Part shown: positions 61,566 to 64,000 of the stretch, piece by piece | Numbering within the stretch: position 1 is the first letter of the stretch | How the letters are laid out: the number at the start of each line of letters is the position of its first letter | NCBI RefSeq assembly: GCF_018389385.1 | Contig: NZ_CP062698.1 | Location: 3,938,667 to 4,002,666, forward strand | Direction: 5' to 3' | Length of the DNA: 64,000 nt | DNA from: Anthocerotibacter panamensis C109 | Lineage (GTDB): Bacteria > Cyanobacteriota > Cyanobacteriia > Gloeobacterales > Anthocerotibacteraceae | The notes under the pieces: model-generated | What the model saw: only the letters and a program-made list of their open reading frames with translations | Databases searched by the model: none | What the model was told of the DNA's origin: nothing | Program-made: the position numbers and the translations under genes

Positions 61566-61815
61566 TACCAAGCCTTCGAGTATTGGGTGTAGTCGTGGTC
61601 AAAGGTGCTTTGTATCGATCTGGGAAAACCACATGTAGCGGCTCACCTAAAAAAGTAGCTATCACCCTATCAGTAGGCTCTGATTTGGGCTCTAGCTTGT
61701 TTGGAGGGCGCAAGGCATGGTACACGGAGGAATCGCGCAACCCTTGCGCCGCAGCAAACTTTTCAATCGTTCCATACGCCTTACGAATGGCAGCCTTTAC
61801 GTCTTCGCGGTGCAT
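61549..61815 (-). CDS. Ner-like HTH transcriptional regulator
   Basis: An 88-residue protein. MHREDVKAAIRKAYGTIEKF, then AAQGLRDSSVYHALRPPNK, then EPLHVVFPDRY is the form of Ner/Nlp-type small regulators of phages and elements. It is first in the minus-strand replication operon and is divergent from the HTH-TPR gene. Both should be controlled from the 204-bp region between them, which contains two tandem palindromes. Confidence 0.7.
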   Translation of the reverse strand: MHREDVKAAIRKAYGTIEKFAAAQGLRDSSVYHALRPPNKLEPKSEPTDRVIATFLGEPLHVVFPDRYKAPLTTTTPNTRRLGNGTSV

Positions 61816-61843
61816 ACGCAGTCCTTGCGAGAATGCTATGATT

Positions 61844-61857
61844 TTCAGGAACCTGAA
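61844..61857. promoter_or_regulatory. operator palindrome 1 (TTCAG-N4-CTGAA)
   Basis: TTCAGGAACCTGAA: two six-base arms around AA. It lies 29 bases before the Ner-like gene start. A second palindrome of the same pattern starts 16 bases later, about one and a half helix turns away. Confidence 0.65.
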
Positions 61858-61859
61858 GT

Positions 61860-61873
61860 TTCAGATTTCTGAA
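61860..61873. promoter_or_regulatory. operator palindrome 2 (TTCAG-N4-CTGAA)
   Basis: TTCAGATTTCTGAA: the same outer arms TTCAG/CTGAA as palindrome 1, with a different centre. The pair suits cooperative binding of a dimeric HTH protein, most simply the Ner-like or CI-type regulator encoded on either side. Confidence 0.65.
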
Positions 61874-62019
61874 GGTTCCCATCATTTTCGTAAGGCCTCT
61901 GGAAAATGTCAATAGTGAATCCAGTTCTGTGCGTGAAAATACGCATGACATAATGCAAATCCAAACCCCTACTGCAAAACCACGCTTGTCAAATGCTCAA
62001 CCCGTAACGAGAAACCGCT

Positions 62020-63375
62020 ATGTCTAAGCGTCGCAAGCCTGTTTCTTCAGGTGCAGAGCCATTTTCAGCGTTTGCCCAACGTCTCAAACTGATTGTTGGC
62101 ACGCAGCGGGGGGCCATAGCTAAATTTGCAAGGCGCATAGCGCCTTCCGATATCAAAAATCAAAAGGCTTGGGATAGTCTGATCAGGGCGTACCTCACTG
62201 GTATGACTAGACCTGGTGCTGATAAAGTGGCCGAGATTGCAAGTACGGCAGGGGTAGCAAGTGACTGGTTGATGCTTGGTAACGGGCCAATGGATAAAGC
62301 TTCTGAGTTTTATGAAGGCCGCTCTCCACCCTCCACTCAGCCAGAACTCCAAGTAACGTGGACAATTGCAGATGAGATCCTTAAGGATGCTAAAGCTTTG
62401 CTTCAATTAGGTGAGTATATCGGGGCTATAGATAAGCTTAAAAAATGCCTACGCACTGGGGAGATTCTGGGGCAATCTTGGGTTGAAAATCAACTTTATT
62501 GTATAAATAATTTAGGGCGCTGCCATTATCTACTAGCCAGGGGAGTTGATGAGAATTTGAATCTGGCCCAGGATTATTATGAGACTTCTCTTTCTTTGGC
62601 TACACAAATTGCTGATAAAAATATGATTTGTGAATCCCATGTTAATTTGGGGAACTGTGAACTTCGTCGCGGGCATTTTATCGAGGCAGAGAAACTCTTC
62701 AAGCAGGCCGAAGCTGAAGCTGATGATTTGAACTCACAAGTGAACAAGCGCCATGTTCTCCAGGGATTAGGTACCCTTGCTGCTGCAATTGGAGACCTGG
62801 ATATGTCATTACAATGCTACTTAGCCTGCGTTGATGTCAAAGACGATAGCTTAGACAAGAGATTTGCAGAGAAATATTACGCCCTATGGAATAACATAGG
62901 TTTCACGTACTTGCACTTAGGTGATTATGAAAGGGCAAGTTATTATCTTCAGAAAGTGCTTAAATATACAAATTCATTGAAAGATAATTATGTGAAAGCT
63001 TTTGTTTTAGAGAATCTCGGCCTTAATGAGGAACTAAATGGAAATCTTGAGAAAGCCCAATATTATTATCAAGAAAGCCTTGAAGCCCATCGATTACCTG
63101 GAGCACTCATACAACTTTCAGGTTTATTATCAGGAGAACCTGCTCAACTTCTAGCCAAAGAAGGGATGGAAATGCTTATCAACCAACCTTTTGAGGCAGT
63201 TCTTGATCAATCATTCTCCTGGAATACTCTTATTCAAGTTTTAGGAAATTCTGTTATTCCTTATGCTCGGAAGTGGATTAACAAAATAACAGAGTGTCTG
63301 CGGAGTGATCAGAAATTCTGGCAGACACCCTCAAGAAGCAAGCTGTTGAAGCTTATTGGTGGTCAATCTACTTAG
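62020..63375 (+). CDS. CI-type HTH regulator with C-terminal TPR domain
   Basis: A 451-residue protein. Residues about 15-90 fit the phage CI-type HTH domain (FAQRLKLIVGTQRGAIAKFA, then ASDWLMLGNGPM). Residues about 110-370 are TPR-like helices (INNLGRCHYLLA, HVNLGNCELRRGHFIEAEKL, WNNIGFTYLHLGDYERASYYL, and others). The C-terminus is helical. An HTH joined to a TPR array is the layout of peptide-sensing RRNPP regulators in Firmicutes; here the relationship is by layout only. It is divergent from the Ner-like gene and convergent with a small secreted protein, with an 8-base overlap. Coding is AT-richer than the replication operon. Confidence 0.75.
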   Translation: MSKRRKPVSSGAEPFSAFAQRLKLIVGTQRGAIAKFARRIAPSDIKNQKAWDSLIRAYLTGMTRPGADKVAEIASTAGVASDWLMLGNGPMDKASEFYEGRSPPSTQPELQVTWTIADEILKDAKALLQLGEYIGAIDKLKKCLRTGEILGQSWVENQLYCINNLGRCHYLLARGVDENLNLAQDYYETSLSLATQIADKNMICESHVNLGNCELRRGHFIEAEKLFKQAEAEADDLNSQVNKRHVLQGLGTLAAAIGDLDMSLQCYLACVDVKDDSLDKRFAEKYYALWNNIGFTYLHLGDYERASYYLQKVLKYTNSLKDNYVKAFVLENLGLNEELNGNLEKAQYYYQESLEAHRLPGALIQLSGLLSGEPAQLLAKEGMEMLINQPFEAVLDQSFSWNTLIQVLGNSVIPYARKWINKITECLRSDQKFWQTPSRSKLLKLIGGQST

Positions 63376-63664
63376 TAGGAGGAGGAGGAAGCAGGGCATT
63401 GGGAGCAACCAGATACCTTGAGCAGAACTCATTCCAGACAATAACGTATTCAGGATATGGAGGGCTTACAAAATCTCCATTACTTTGCCAAAACTGGCAA
63501 ACCTCTGGAACAACCTTATTTTCGCAATACTGTAAGGTGTCGGCGTCACCCCTAATAGTCTGGCTTGTGCAGGCTATTGTGAGAGAAGCCGGGGGGTAAG
63601 CAAAGTCGGCAACAGCAGGTTGTGCAGATGCTAAAGCAAGGACTAGAAGCAATTTTTTTGACAT
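63368..63664 (-). CDS. small secreted protein with four cysteines
   Basis: A 98-residue protein. The signal peptide MSKKLLLVLALASAQPAVA is followed by a mature part of about 79 residues with cysteines at 32, 47, 56 and 81 (TIACTSQ, LQYCENK, PEVCQFW, NEFCSRY), enough for two disulfides, and a proline-rich end (LLPPPPTK). GAGGAG lies before the ATG. It converges with and overlaps the HTH-TPR gene by eight bases. No family is recognised. It may be a secreted signal, an exclusion factor or a periplasmic partner; position alone suggests a link to the regulator. Confidence 0.6.
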   Translation of the reverse strand: MSKKLLLVLALASAQPAVADFAYPPASLTIACTSQTIRGDADTLQYCENKVVPEVCQFWQSNGDFVSPPYPEYVIVWNEFCSRYLVAPNALLPPPPTK

Positions 63665-64000
63665 GGATGGCTCCTCTTCAAGTTAAAGAAATTATATCCT
63701 TCTATTTCCCTTAAGTGACTTTCATTTTCTGCTCACACCAAGGCGGCGGCGGCGGCGGGAAGTAGCTTATAGAAGTCTGCTGTTTCATCTTTTATCTAGT
63801 CATAAGCTTACGTAAGATAACGTAGCACAATTCATTAAACTAAAGTAATGAGGAATATACGGATAAAATACAAGCATAAAATAAAATCTCCAACGTATAT
63901 TTAGCCTTGCTAAAAACTTTATAAAGGTTAGATTTGTGTATGTTTTTGAGGAGATTTTACCCTCTCATCTGCTTCCAGGTGTCCGTGAGCCGGTCCATCA
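63665..64000. other. noncoding end of the window
   Basis: 336 bp with no gene. It contains the promoter region of the small secreted protein gene, a run of GGC triplets at 63742-63759, and an AT-rich stretch with ACGTAAGATAACGTAG near 63,810. Near the end, TTTTGAGGAGATTTTAC may precede the next gene. No copy of the tRNA-Phe end is present, so the element continues. Confidence 0.4.

Larger units (their letters stand above)
23112..64000. mobile_element. integrated conjugative plasmid / ICE, right end outside window
   Basis: All the parts of a self-transmissible element lie to the right of tRNA-Phe: tyrosine integrase, ParA-type partition pair, MobF relaxase, coupling protein, VirB-like type IV secretion genes, a CyRepA-type replication protein, a Rad52-like annealing protein, a DNA methylase, and repressor-like regulators. 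No clearly chromosomal housekeeping gene interrupts it. The right boundary is not visible, so the length is more than 40.8 kb. The presence of both a replication protein and a partition pair suggests it can live as a plasmid after excision. It could also be an entire plasmid joined to the chromosome by one integrase event. Confidence 0.8.

Noticed and set aside
63742-63759. Run of six GGC triplets
   Set aside because: Short simple repeat with no evident role.

Overview
The window is bacterial chromosome from a cyanobacterium that carries a large integrated conjugative plasmid. The cyanobacterial assignment rests on the adjacent chlL-chlN pair (dark-operative protochlorophyllide reductase), a DUF3146-like protein, and, inside the element, a CyRepA-type plasmid replication protein. 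The genus cannot be fixed from the sequence. The DNA is GC-rich and the HIP1 octamer was noticed only once (inside tRNA-Ala), which would suit a deep-branching lineage such as the Gloeobacteria, but that is inference.

Bases 1-23,111 look like ordinary chromosome with housekeeping and metabolic genes: a truncated FAD oxidoreductase, an RNase D-like exonuclease, a heme-dependent N-demethylase-family protein, a renalase-like oxidoreductase, Xaa-Pro aminopeptidase, Mn-catalase, chlN and chlL, apt, a TonB-dependent receptor, an adenosine deaminase-family hydrolase, L-lysine 6-aminotransferase, a ferritin-like protein, a Ser/Thr/Asn/Gly-rich exported protein, a TPR protein translationally coupled to rsmD, a zinc-ribbon membrane protein and an M1 aminopeptidase. 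Next to tRNA-Ala(CGC) lies a decayed integrase fragment, the trace of an older insertion.

From tRNA-Phe(GAA) (23,039-23,111) to at least the right edge of the window the DNA is a mobile element. Its tyrosine integrase lies 108 bp after the tRNA. A left module follows: ParA plus a small partner, NERD protein, XRE repressor facing a strong promoter, Rad52-like annealing protein, serine recombinase and DUF3102 protein. A plus-strand mobilisation module (33,049-37,864) encodes a MobC-like accessory protein, a VirD4/TrwB-like coupling protein and a MobF (TrwC/TraI-like) relaxase-helicase. A long minus-strand operon (51,253 down to 38,708) encodes the type IV secretion machine: a sigma-like protein, two pilin-like proteins, VirB3, VirB4, a VirB5-like protein nested in the virB4 reading frame, VirB6/TrbL, TraF-like signal peptidase, VirB10, a VirB9-like protein, exported proteins, a PH-domain protein and a second NERD protein. 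VirB7, VirB8 and VirB11 were not recognised.

A second minus-strand operon (61,815 down to about 52,440) carries an Ner-like regulator, many small overlapping genes, a Dam-type methylase, an AlkB-like dioxygenase, the CyRepA-type primase-helicase and a truncated sigma-like protein. IS200/IS605 debris separates this operon from the secretion operon: a tnpA-tnpB deletion fusion and a solo transposase-less element whose right end resembles an omega-RNA scaffold. At the right end a CI-type HTH-TPR regulator is divergent from the Ner-like gene across two tandem TTCAG-N4-CTGAA palindromes, and converges on a small secreted Cys-containing protein.

Together the parts describe a self-transmissible element with excision, replication, partition, relaxosome, secretion and repressor functions. 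The most interesting points are the nested virB4/virB5-like arrangement, the HTH-TPR/secreted-peptide locus with its operators, the solo omega-RNA-like element with twin 25-bp palindromes, and the paired sigma-like and paired NERD proteins.
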